Positions 5,668 through 12,085 of a stretch of 12,288 bases of DNA are shown in pieces. The position numbers and the translations under genes are program-made. The first letter of the stretch is position 1. The number at the start of each line of letters is the position of its first letter. The DNA comes from an uncultured Marmoricola sp. (GTDB lineage: Bacteria; Actinomycetota; Actinomycetes; Propionibacteriales; Nocardioidaceae), in contig NZ_CALTZE010000113.1 in the NCBI RefSeq assembly GCF_943913695.1, positions 1 through 12,288 of the forward strand, written 5' to 3'. The notes beneath the pieces are model-generated. The model saw only the letters and a list, made by a program, of their open reading frames with translations. It was not told the origin of the DNA and made no database searches.

Positions 5668-6189
5668 TCAGCAGGTGCCCCACAGGCCACTGGCGGCCTC
5701 CTGGGCATCGTCGGCGGCGGCGGCGTACGAGTCTTCCCGGGCGAGATCCTGGGCTGCCTCGTAGCGGCGTGCGGCGCCGCGAGCCAGGAGCTCGTGGGCT
5801 ACGTCGACGTCGTCGTGGTCGACGTAGCGCAGCAGACGGTCGTATCGGTCGCGGTCGGGCTGTCCGCTGTCGGTGACGAGCTGGACGGTGCTGCCGACCG
5901 GCGCGAGGTCCTCGAGCAGGGCGGTTGCCTGGTCGGCGTAGCACTCGGCGGGCGTCGGAGGGTGGGCGACTTCGGGGGCGTCGATGCCGAGCAGGCGGAC
6001 TCGGCCGAGCGGGCGGCCGGCCAGGTCCTCGACGCGGAGGGTGTCTCCGTCGACGACGGCCGTCACCCGCACTTGGGTGGCCGTGCCCTCCGATGGGTCG
6101 CCCGTGGGGGTGCCGGGGAGGGCTGCGGTGATGCCGCCGGCGGTGAGCGCGGCGATGGCAGCGGCGGCCAGGCCGATGAGGCCCTTCAC
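5668..6189 (-). CDS. Exported or membrane-anchored thermonuclease (SNase family)
   Basis: This 173-residue protein belongs to the staphylococcal-nuclease family, Ca2+-dependent enzymes cutting single- and double-stranded DNA and RNA. The signature runs in order: VVDGDTL (45-51), RLLGIDAPE (65-73) and DRYDRLL (114-120). R65, D70, E73 and R118 match the catalytic set R35, D40, E43 and R87 of the S. aureus enzyme, and D47/D49 match its N-terminal metal-site aspartates, so it should be active. Residues 3-24 form an Ala-rich hydrophobic segment after a single Lys, a signal peptide or membrane anchor that would place the enzyme outside the cytoplasm. I chose GTG 6189, with GAGGG 7 nt upstream and the GTGA overlap with the stop of the DnaA-domain gene. 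A longer frame exists upstream, but that part is only antisense-like Arg/Pro sequence overlapping the neighbouring gene. Confidence 0.9.
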   Translation of the reverse strand: MKGLIGLAAAAIAALTAGGITAALPGTPTGDPSEGTATQVRVTAVVDGDTLRVEDLAGRPLGRVRLLGIDAPEVAHPPTPAECYADQATALLEDLAPVGSTVQLVTDSGQPDRDRYDRLLRYVDHDDVDVAHELLARGAARRYEAAQDLAREDSYAAAADDAQEAASGLWGTC

Positions 6190-7124
6190 CGGGCGACCCT
6201 CAGCTGCGCACGCTCGCCGGAGACGGGAACCGCGCGCTCCTGGGCCCGGGCGCCGGGAGACCGGTAGCCGGCCTCGGGGATCTGCTCGTCGACGTCGGCC
6301 GAGCGGGGGCTGGCACCGGCCGGCTCCTCGGGGAGCTCGGCTGCGATCTTCGCAGCGAGGTCGCGCAGCGGCGGGGTCTTCTCGATCCGCCGGGTGGCAT
6401 GGAGCACGGTCGTGTGGTCGCGCTCGAAGTGCCGCGCGATCGTCGGCAGGCTGTGCCCGTGGATGCGGGCCGCGGTCATGGCCACCGCTCGGGCGTCGGC
6501 GGCCGTCCGGGTCCGATCGGCGCCCAGGAGGACCTCGGGTGTGGTGCCGAAGGCCTCGGCGGCCGCGACGACGGCGTGCTCGACCGGGCCATCGGGCTCG
6601 AAGGCCGACGCGGGCTGGTCCTGGTGGAGGCTGACGACGGTCGCCTCGGGGCGGGGGAGTTGGGCGGTGTAGCGGTCGTTGACGTACTCGGTGACCCGGG
6701 CCGCGGCGTCGGCCAGACGGGGGCGTTCGGCGGTGCGGCGTACGGCATGGATCACCGAGCCGTGGTCCTTGTTGAAGTGCTCGGCGATCGCCGGCAGGGA
6801 CAGGCCGACCTCGCGGGCGGCGGTCATTGCCACGGCGCGGGCGTCGCTGACCGGGCGGCTGCGCTCGGCGCTCAGGATCGCCTCCGAGGTGGTGCCGAAC
6901 ATCGGCGCTGCGGCGTTGATGGCCAGCTCGCACACCGCTGCCGGGCCGGTTGCCGGCGACGACGGCAGAGTCTGGTCGACCTGGACGGCGAGGACGGCCA
7001 CCAGTGACCGGAGCTGGTCGGCGTCCAGCGGCGCGACCAGGTCGGCGACCTGGTCATGCTGCCCGCGGCCGGCGGCATCGAGAATGAGGCCAGCCAGTTG
7101 GCGACCGCCCTGATCGAGGTCCAT
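6186..7124 (-). CDS. Protein with two DnaA domain IV units and no ATPase domain
   Basis: The protein has 312 residues. Two copies of the DnaA C-terminal DNA-binding domain lie at about 63-138 and 182-258. Each shows FGTT..., DARAVAMTAAR (94-104; 210-220), the SLPxIAxHF helix and the DnaA signature: KDHGSVIHAV (119-128) in copy 1 and RDHTTVLHAT (235-244) in copy 2. In DnaA these residues read the TTATCCACA box. The AAA+ domain, about half of normal DnaA, is absent, so it cannot melt an origin in the usual way and is better read as a box-binding regulator or anti-initiator (inference). Residues 1-55 form a separate helical domain of unknown role; the tail from 265 looks disordered. ATG 7124 has GGGAGG 6 nt upstream. 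It sits between a helical protein and the thermonuclease in an overlapping operon. Two perfect DnaA boxes in this window are candidate targets. Confidence 0.88.
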   Translation of the reverse strand: MDLDQGGRQLAGLILDAAGRGQHDQVADLVAPLDADQLRSLVAVLAVQVDQTLPSSPATGPAAVCELAINAAAPMFGTTSEAILSAERSRPVSDARAVAMTAAREVGLSLPAIAEHFNKDHGSVIHAVRRTAERPRLADAAARVTEYVNDRYTAQLPRPEATVVSLHQDQPASAFEPDGPVEHAVVAAAEAFGTTPEVLLGADRTRTAADARAVAMTAARIHGHSLPTIARHFERDHTTVLHATRRIEKTPPLRDLAAKIAAELPEEPAGASPRSADVDEQIPEAGYRSPGARAQERAVPVSGERAQLRVAR

Positions 7125-7138
7125 GAGCGTCCTCCCGC

Positions 7139-7858
7139 CTATCGCGCCGGCGACCCGACGACCGGTGACGCCTGGCGGGGCACCTGGCCGCGGCCCTGCT
7201 CGGCCATCCGCCGGCGGGCGTTGTCGGTGATGTCGCTGGCGATCCCGGCCGACTGCCGGGCGTTGGCCGCGGCGTGGTCGACGACGTTCTCGAGCAGGCG
7301 CACGTCCTCGTCGGCGCGGCCCAGCTCCTTGCAGGCGGTGGCGATGCTCCGCTCGAGGGTGACCGGCTCCAGCAGGGACGGCGGAGTCACCTGCTGGGCC
7401 GCCAGTTGCGCGCTGTCGACGTGCTGGGCGGTCAGGCGCGCCATCGGTTTGGCCAGGTCGATCATCTCGCCCACCACGGCGAGGCGCGGCTTGAGCTGCG
7501 CGACCTCACTGGCGATCTCGGGATCGGAGGTGTCGGCGTCCTGGAGGATGTCATGGGCGTCCGCGATCGCCTGGGATGCCCGCTCCAGATGGCCGGTGAG
7601 CTCGTCGGCCAGCTCGGCGTTGTCGCTGCAGCGCCGCTGCAGGCGGCTCAGGTGCTCGCCGGCGGCCTCGAGGTAGTAGTCACCGCGGTCGCTGAGCCGG
7701 GCCTTGGCCGAGTCGAGCTCGGCGTCATCGAGCACCCGGAGCGCGGAGTTGATCGTGGTGTGCAGCTCGTCGACGACCCGGCGGGCACGTCCCACGGCCT
7801 GCTCGGCCATGAAGACGGCGTCGGCGGCCTGCAGAGCGGTGTCGGTCCTCATGCACAC
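7139..7858 (-). CDS. Uncharacterised helical, coiled-coil-like protein
   Basis: This 239-residue protein is predicted almost wholly alpha-helical by composition (Ala, Leu, Asp, Glu, Arg), with long amphipathic stretches and no membrane segment. The C-terminus is Gly/Pro/Arg-rich and probably loose. No family is recognised. The GTG at 7858 sits 6 nt after GGGAGG and is taken as the start. ATG at 7852, which forms an ATGA overlap with the upstream stop, is almost as good and would remove two residues. It ends 14 nt before the tandem DnaA-domain gene, so the two proteins are made together; a partnership is only a guess. Confidence 0.77.
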   Translation of the reverse strand: MCMRTDTALQAADAVFMAEQAVGRARRVVDELHTTINSALRVLDDAELDSAKARLSDRGDYYLEAAGEHLSRLQRRCSDNAELADELTGHLERASQAIADAHDILQDADTSDPEIASEVAQLKPRLAVVGEMIDLAKPMARLTAQHVDSAQLAAQQVTPPSLLEPVTLERSIATACKELGRADEDVRLLENVVDHAAANARQSAGIASDITDNARRRMAEQGRGQVPRQASPVVGSPAR

Positions 7859-8016
7859 TCACCGCCTCCCGTGTCGGGCGGGGGCGTGCTGCTCGATGCG
7901 GGCAGGACGTCGCGGAGACGGTCGAGCGCGGCCAGCGCCTGCTCGAGGTGTTCGCGGGCCTCCTGAACCGGGTCACGGTCGGCCGCGCCGGCAGGGGAAT
8001 CGGTGGGCGTGCTCAC
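7849..8016 (-). CDS. 55-residue leader gene of the DnaA-domain/thermonuclease operon
   Basis: A short gene of 55 codons starts at GTG 8016 with AAGGAG 6 nt upstream and overlaps the next gene. Its product has one amphipathic helix (roughly residues 14-38, QEAREHLEQALAALDRLRDV) flanked by Ser/Thr/Pro-rich ends. No family is recognised. It opens the five-gene operon, 35 nt after the 36-bp element at 8052-8087. Strong ribosome site, overlap and codon use support it. Confidence 0.68.
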   Translation of the reverse strand: MSTPTDSPAGAADRDPVQEAREHLEQALAALDRLRDVLPASSSTPPPDTGGGECA

Positions 8017-8051
8017 GGGCAGCTCCTTGGTTGACCGGGGTCATCTCTCAG

Positions 8052-8087
8052 TCACCAAAGGAAGGTCGACCCGCTCGAGCGATCACC
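8052..8087 (-). repeat. 36-bp conserved intergenic element, copy 3
   Basis: The minus strand reads GGTGATC, 20 nt, CTTTGGTGA, the most divergent copy at its right half, though both GGTGA units and the GATCGCTCG extension are intact. It lies between the stop at 8115 and the GTG at 8016, upstream of the operon that carries the tandem DnaA-domain gene. Confidence 0.6.
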
Positions 8088-8114
8088 GAGCGCGAGAAAT
8101 CTCGCCGCGAACAG

Positions 8115-8522
8115 TCAGGTCTGGTCCCAGGGCATCGACTCCTGGCCGTCGTCGACGCCCTGGCTGATGATGTGCGCGGTGGCGTTGCGGGCGGCGTTGA
8201 GGTGCTTGTGGAGGTCGACCGCAAGGCCGCGGGCCTCCTCCAGGTGGAGCCGCGCGACGCCGATCGCCATGGCGGGGTCGGATTCGTCGGTCATCGCATC
8301 CATGCTGAGCACCTGGTCGGCCAGGGCCCGCTCGAGCGTGCTCGACAGTTGCGAGAACGCCTGGGGGAGCGCGGCCGCGAGGTCGGCGAACTCCGCGAGC
8401 TCATCCGAGGTCTCGGCCGGGATCTGGTCGCGCTCCCACATCGTGGCGCGGTTGAAGCCGTAGACGTGTTCGCGGGCCGCCGTCGCGTGCCCGCTCGCCT
8501 CGAGCTCGTCGTTGTCGTCCAC
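8115..8522 (-). CDS. Uncharacterised 135-residue helical protein behind a DnaA box
   Basis: This is a mostly helical acidic protein with no recognised domain, signal peptide or Cys. GTG 8522 follows GGAAGGGG at 7 nt. It appears to be a single-gene unit: the next gene (8016) has its own 36-bp element. A perfect DnaA box lies 79 nt upstream of the GTG, the same distance as for the gene at 3552, and the gene is divergent from the one at 8657. The shared box arrangement suggests common control with the 3552 unit. Confidence 0.73.
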   Translation of the reverse strand: MDDNDELEASGHATAAREHVYGFNRATMWERDQIPAETSDELAEFADLAAALPQAFSQLSSTLERALADQVLSMDAMTDESDPAMAIGVARLHLEEARGLAVDLHKHLNAARNATAHIISQGVDDGQESMPWDQT

Positions 8523-8601
8523 CAGGGCGCCCCTTCCTGCCGTCTCGTTGCGTTGAGTCTCGCGGATCTCGACGGCGTACGCGCGGACGCTGCCTGCGGG
8601 C

Positions 8602-8610
8602 TGTGGATAA
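8602..8610 (-). promoter_or_regulatory. Perfect DnaA box TTATCCACA
   Basis: This is the second exact DnaA box, embedded in the same 16-base context as the one at 3632 (gcgggctgtggataac, 8596-8611). It lies between divergent genes, 79 nt from the minus-strand GTG at 8522 and 46 nt from the plus-strand ATG at 8657. It is isolated, with no cluster of boxes or AT-rich unwinding region beside it, so it does not look like an origin. Confidence 0.7.
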
Positions 8611-8656
8611 CCGCGGGGGTTCCCTCATTCGGTTCCGGGCGGGAGACTGATCGGCC

Positions 8657-8920
8657 ATGGACGACCAGGCGGCCTTGATCGCGCGACGCGTGGCCATGGC
8701 GGCGGCCGCCTGGTTCAACGCTCCGGCCGACGTCGAGGCCTACCGTCGGCTCGCAGCCGCGGTGGGGGAGTGGAACGCCTACAGCGCACCGCAGCTGGAG
8801 AACGTCGACGTCGACGAGCTGCTCGACGACCTGGCCGACGTCGCGCCCCCGACGCCACTGGGCGAGGGCGTCGCGGACCTCGAGGCCGTCCTGCGGCGGC
8901 AGGCTCGCCGACAGCTCTAG
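8657..8920 (+). CDS. Small uncharacterised rightward protein
   Basis: An 87-residue helical acidic protein carries an Asp/Glu-rich centre (ENVDVDELLDDLADV, about 48-62) and a basic C-terminus (LRRQARRQL). No family is recognised. Third codon positions are strongly GC, as in a real gene, and the opposite strand offers no better frame. ATG 8657 has GGGCGGGAG about 11 nt upstream, a little far. A 6-bp direct repeat GGTTCC (8618 and 8631) and the DnaA box lie in its upstream region. Confidence 0.65.
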   Translation: MDDQAALIARRVAMAAAAWFNAPADVEAYRRLAAAVGEWNAYSAPQLENVDVDELLDDLADVAPPTPLGEGVADLEAVLRRQARRQL

Positions 8921-8998
8921 CTGCGCCGGTGCCGCCGCGGCCGGGGTCGGGGCCTCGCGGAAGGCGTTGTGTAACGAAGTGTATGCAGCGCCTCGAGG

Positions 8999-9343
8999 TC
9001 ACCGGCCGACGTCGAAACTACGAGCCGGTGGCGTGGCGGCAGCGCCGGGCATGCGCGCCCCCAGTCGACGGCGGGCCGCCTCGTCAGGGCTGTCCACCGC
9101 AGGGCCGGCCTCCGCGACGTCGGGGCCAGGTGAGTGGGCGGCCGGCTGGGCCGCGTCACTGAGAGTTTCGGCCAGGTCCTCGATGTCGGCTTCCAGCACC
9201 CTCTCGAGGAGGTCGGCGATGCTCGCGGGGGAGCCGTCGCAGTCGGCCACCAGGGCGTCGGCCAGCTGGTCGAGGGCGGCGTTGCCTCGGGCGGTGAAGG
9301 TGACGACTCCGGGGACCGGGTTCTCGGCTGGGGAAGTGCTCAT
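8999..9343 (-). CDS. Small uncharacterised protein, possible ribbon-helix-helix-like N-terminus
   Basis: The product has 114 residues. The first half has a short strand (GVVTFTARG) followed by two helices (ALDQLADALVADC, SIADLLERVLEADIEDLAE), reminiscent of a ribbon-helix-helix unit, but the match is weak. The second half is Pro/Ala/Asp-rich and probably disordered. The start is ATG 9343 with GCGAGGTGG just upstream; a GTG-type extension to 9367 would run into the 36-bp element. It is a single-gene unit, convergent with the plus-strand gene ending at 8920. The 78-nt gap between them is GC-rich, holds GGCC inverted repeats, and has no clear T-run terminator. Confidence 0.65.
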   Translation of the reverse strand: MSTSPAENPVPGVVTFTARGNAALDQLADALVADCDGSPASIADLLERVLEADIEDLAETLSDAAQPAAHSPGPDVAEAGPAVDSPDEAARRRLGARMPGAAATPPARSFDVGR

Positions 9344-9363
9344 GGGTCCACCTCGCTTCCTGG

Positions 9364-9399
9364 TCACCTAGGTGCGCAGGAGGCCACCGAGCGATCAAC
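9364..9399 (-). repeat. 36-bp conserved intergenic element, copy 4
   Basis: On the minus strand this is GTTGATC, 20 nt, CCTAGGTGA, then CCAGGA. Its left half overlaps the stop codon (9397-9395) of the upstream gene, and its right end is only 20 nt from the ATG at 9343. If it is a promoter, the leader of the 114-residue gene must be very short. Confidence 0.6.
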
Positions 9400-9607
9400 C
9401 AGCGGCGACTGGTTCGCGCTCCACCCGCAGCGCGATGATCCGCCATCCCTCGGGGACGCGGCGGCGCGCGACTTCGAGCGCCTGGTCGTAGTCGACGTCC
9501 TCAACGACCAGTTCGTCTCGGCCCAGGGTGTAGCCACCGCGGTGGTCGGGCGGGATCTCCTGCACGGTGGCGTACAGGGTCAGGACCGTCGCGACGGCCT
9601 CGGTCAC
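9395..9607 (-). CDS. 70-residue uncharacterised protein
   Basis: A short mixed alpha/beta protein in which a YDQALEVARRRVPEGWRIIA segment looks like a helix followed by a strand. No family is recognised. GTG 9607 overlaps the previous stop by 4 nt (GTGA) and has AGGAG 8 nt upstream. It is the last gene of the overlapping operon starting at 11163, and its stop codon lies inside a copy of the 36-bp element belonging to the next unit. Confidence 0.7.
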   Translation of the reverse strand: MTEAVATVLTLYATVQEIPPDHRGGYTLGRDELVVEDVDYDQALEVARRRVPEGWRIIALRVEREPVAAG

Positions 9608-10242
9608 GATCTCTGCTCCTGTCCGGCCATGGTGCGCAGCAGGTCGACGTCGCGGCGGAACGCGGAGGGGAGCCCCGCGCTTTCGTCGGGGTCCGCCTCG
9701 TAGCCGACCAGACCAGCCTCCACCAGGTCGGCAGCGGTCTCCAGGATGCGCGCCACGCGCAGCAGGATGGCCGGGGGCATCTGGACCGAGGGCTCCTCGT
9801 CGTAGAAGCCGGTGGTGGCCACCTGGTCGCGGATCAGCAGGCCGAGGTAGCTCTGCGCGTGGGCGACCTGAGCCACCCGGTCACGGGCGTGCTCGAGGTC
9901 ATCGCGCTCGACGAGGAGGATGCGGATGACCTCGCCCAGGCCGGCGAACACCGTGCCTGCGAACCTCACGGGAACTGCGGCGGTGCGCGGCGCGGCCATC
10001 AGATCCGCGCCCGGGGTCTCCTCGACGAACCCGAAGACGATCTCCCTGGCCATGCCGGTCAGCGCCTCGTCGGTGAGGTAGGTGCGGGCGGTCGCGGGGG
10101 TGACGCGCATCTGGTTTGCGACGAACTGCACCCGTGCGTCGAGCAGGTCGCCGGCGGCCGCGCGGGACATCGTCATGCCGAGGTCCGATACGGCAGCCAG
10201 GAGGTCGTCGATGCGCTTCTCGCGCCACGATCGAGCAGCCAC
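9604..10242 (-). CDS. Uncharacterised 212-residue protein with a possible N-terminal HTH
   Basis: Residues 36-60 (ARVQFVANQMRVTPATARTY and on) read like a helix-turn-helix, preceded by two helices. The remainder is helical with hydrophobic stretches (FAGTVFAGLGEVIRILLVE) but no convincing membrane segment. No family is recognised. GTG 10242 begins 5 nt after the previous stop and has no Shine-Dalgarno site, so initiation probably depends on translation of the gene before it. An internal ATG at codon 23 is a weaker alternative. Confidence 0.7.
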   Translation of the reverse strand: MAARSWREKRIDDLLAAVSDLGMTMSRAAAGDLLDARVQFVANQMRVTPATARTYLTDEALTGMAREIVFGFVEETPGADLMAAPRTAAVPVRFAGTVFAGLGEVIRILLVERDDLEHARDRVAQVAHAQSYLGLLIRDQVATTGFYDEEPSVQMPPAILLRVARILETAADLVEAGLVGYEADPDESAGLPSAFRRDVDLLRTMAGQEQRS

Positions 10243-10247
10243 TCTGG

Positions 10248-10568
10248 TCAGCCGGCCTCGAGGGAGCGGGGGCGCAGCTCCTGGTGGTCGCGCCAGACCT
10301 GCTCGCCGTCGTCGTACTCGACGGTCCACTCGTCCACGGCGGTGCGCTCTACGATGGTGCCGGGCACCCAGGTCCCGGGGTCGTCGCGGTCCTGGACGTC
10401 GACGCGGAGCTCGTCGGGGAAGGGGTTGTGCCCACCGAGGTACTCGCTGATGGTCTCCTCGAGCGGAGTGGTGCCGCCCTGCGGTGCGGCGTTGACCCAC
10501 TGCTCCAGCGGGTCCGACTGAGCCCAGCGGAGCGCGAGGCCGGCGACGTAGTTCGCCTCAGTTGGCAC
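10248..10568 (-). CDS. Small protein with Tudor/SH3-like C-terminal region
   Basis: The product has 106 residues. The N-terminal half is helical (NYVAGLALRWAQSDPLEQWV). The C-terminal half has the pattern D-x-x-x-PGTWVPGTIVER...WTVEYDDGEQ-VWRD...LRP, which resembles the small beta-barrel of Tudor/Agenet-type domains, where WxxG-x-V and the Y-D-D-G-E turn recur. Such barrels usually bind peptides or nucleic acids; here it is only pattern similarity. GTG 10568 is chosen for the GGCGAGG site 8 nt upstream, and it overlaps the end of the preceding gene by 11 nt. Its frame can be extended to 10613, with a less typical sequence. Confidence 0.68.
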   Translation of the reverse strand: MPTEANYVAGLALRWAQSDPLEQWVNAAPQGGTTPLEETISEYLGGHNPFPDELRVDVQDRDDPGTWVPGTIVERTAVDEWTVEYDDGEQVWRDHQELRPRSLEAG

Positions 10569-11163
10569 GGCCGTTTTCCTCGCCTTGGCGGTACATGGTG
10601 CGGGCGCGCTCATGGCTGATGTTGCCGTTGGGATCGGTGCCCTCGGTCCACAGCTGCTGGCGGTAGCCGTCTCCCTCAGGGGTGGCGCCGACGTAGTTGG
10701 GGATCGACCCGTCCGGGAACGGCGGGTAGGTGGCTGAGATGCCCCGCTCGCCTTTCACCACGGCGTCCAAGGAGAAGGTCAGCGCGCGTGGGTAGTGGCG
10801 CCGCACCCAAGTCTCCGCCCGGCTCCAGGCGGCCTCATAGGCGTCCTGGTCGCCGTGGCCATCGTTGGCTTCAACGGCGGCGCGGTAGTCCTGCCAAATG
10901 TCGTAGGCCTCGCGGGTCTTGGCGCGCTCCTCGATGAGAGCTGGCAAACAGCCGCACTCCTCGTTCTCGTCGTGGTGGTACCCGATGCACCGGTCGTCGC
11001 TGCAGCCGCATTCGTCGCCACGCCACTCGGTTTCGGGCACCCACTGGCGCTCGCCGGCCTCGTCGGTCGTCTCCTTCAGCCATCCGCTGTAGGCGATCCA
11101 GTCGCGCACGGTGATGCCCGCGGCCGCGAGCGTGCGGCGGGCTTCACTGTTGAGCTTCGTCAT
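10558..11163 (-). CDS. Uncharacterised protein with Cys/His cluster
   Basis: A 201-residue acidic protein in which residues 51-73 hold C52, C54, C59, H63, H64, C70 and C72 (ECGCSDDRCIGYHHDENEEC), a likely metal site. An N-terminal helix (LNSEARRTLAAAGITVRDWIA) and a Trp/Tyr-rich C-terminal region (SATYPPFPDG, GDGYRQQLWTEG) flank it. No family is recognised. ATG 11163 has GGAG 7 nt upstream; a frame extension to 11244 adds a Cys/Pro/Arg-rich stretch without a good site and is rejected. It is the first gene of a four-gene overlapping unit. The 85-nt spacer before it contains a CAGTC-T-GACTG inverted repeat (11195-11205), a possible operator. Confidence 0.72.
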   Translation of the reverse strand: MTKLNSEARRTLAAAGITVRDWIAYSGWLKETTDEAGERQWVPETEWRGDECGCSDDRCIGYHHDENEECGCLPALIEERAKTREAYDIWQDYRAAVEANDGHGDQDAYEAAWSRAETWVRRHYPRALTFSLDAVVKGERGISATYPPFPDGSIPNYVGATPEGDGYRQQLWTEGTDPNGNISHERARTMYRQGEENGRAN

Positions 11164-11248
11164 CGAGGATCTCCGTGGTCGAAGGGGGTAGGGACAGTCT
11201 GACTGATGGGTCCGACACTGATTGGGCTTTCCACAACGGTGCACCGCA

Positions 11249-12049
11249 TCAGGGGCGCTCCCAGTCGGGGAGGTTGGCGAGGTAGTCCCAGGCGGCTTCG
11301 GCGTTGCGGATGAAGCGGCGCGAGGGGTTGGTCGCTGCGGCCAGGATCGCGTTGGTGAGCTTGATGCGCCCGTAGAGCCAGGCGAGGCCGCCGAGGCGTC
11401 CTTGGGCGATGTTGGTGGCGGCCTTGTTCAGAGCCGCGTCGACGATCGTGTCTGTGGGCAGGTGGCCCAGGAGGATGCACGGGCCGGAGTTCGAGCCCAT
11501 GGTCGTGTCGGCGCCGGGCCCTTCGTTCGCACCTGCGACGTGGCGGAAGACGTAGATCTCGCGGGTGTTCGCGACGTAGGCGGCGACCCATCGCTCTGTC
11601 GGGTCGAGGTCGTACAGCTCCCATGCGATGTCGGGCCGGTCACCCTCTTGGCGAGCGGGATCGGCGAGCAGGAAGTCACGCTCGGAGTCGAAGGTGTGCG
11701 CTGCGAGGTCGAAGTCGACGACGTCCTTGAGCGCGAGGACCCGGTCTCCCTCGTGGAGAGCCCGGTCCCGGCGTTCGAGGTTGAGGTCGTTCTCCGTGAT
11801 CGGTGGCAGCTTGGCCATCGGCCCCGCGCCCGCGCGGTCGTAGGGCGCGACGATCTGCTTCACGCGGCTGAGGCTCAGGCCGGCCGCGGCCGCGACGTCG
11901 GCGAGCTTGTGGTGTCGGCGGGCGGCGACGATCGCCTGGTCCCGGGTGTGCTGTGCCCGCTCCAGGCTGGTGGCCGTCGCCTGCACGTGCTGCAGGTAGT
12001 CCGGCTCTCGCTCCGGTTCGAGCTGGCGGTTTCGCGGGAAGATTCCCAT
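11249..12049 (-). CDS. HTH-containing uncharacterised protein
   Basis: The product has 266 residues. Residues 40-68 (AIVAARRHHKLADVAAAAGL then SLSRVKQIV) form a convincing helix-turn-helix of the kind seen in sigma-region-4-like and resolvase-like DNA binders. The C-terminal 200 residues form a mixed alpha/beta domain containing VAAYVANTREIYVFRHVAG; I do not recognise it. The gene could be a transcription factor for the AT-rich divergent region directly upstream. ATG 12049 has no strong ribosome site; no better start is seen nearby. It ends 85 nt before the operon starting at 11163 and may or may not be co-transcribed with it. Confidence 0.73.
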   Translation of the reverse strand: MGIFPRNRQLEPEREPDYLQHVQATATSLERAQHTRDQAIVAARRHHKLADVAAAAGLSLSRVKQIVAPYDRAGAGPMAKLPPITENDLNLERRDRALHEGDRVLALKDVVDFDLAAHTFDSERDFLLADPARQEGDRPDIAWELYDLDPTERWVAAYVANTREIYVFRHVAGANEGPGADTTMGSNSGPCILLGHLPTDTIVDAALNKAATNIAQGRLGGLAWLYGRIKLTNAILAAATNPSRRFIRNAEAAWDYLANLPDWERP

Positions 12050-12085
12050 GAACCGAGTGTCCGGGAGAGGGGGACAGTTTGCAAG

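Noticed and set aside
5089..6267. Rightward open frame of 392 codons
   Set aside because: Antisense of the thermonuclease and the Cys-rich gene, both well supported on the minus strand.
6190..6933. N-terminal extension of the thermonuclease frame
   Set aside because: The extension is a Pro/Arg-rich shadow of the DnaA-domain gene; GTG 6189 has a good ribosome site and a GTGA overlap.
3632..8610. Replication origin defined by DnaA boxes
   Set aside because: There are only two boxes, about 5 kb apart, with no cluster and no adjacent AT-rich unwinding region.
8618..8655. Possible fifth, degenerate copy of the 36-bp element upstream of the gene at 8522
   Set aside because: CGATC is present on the minus strand, but the right block (TAGGTGA) is not recognisable at the fixed spacing.
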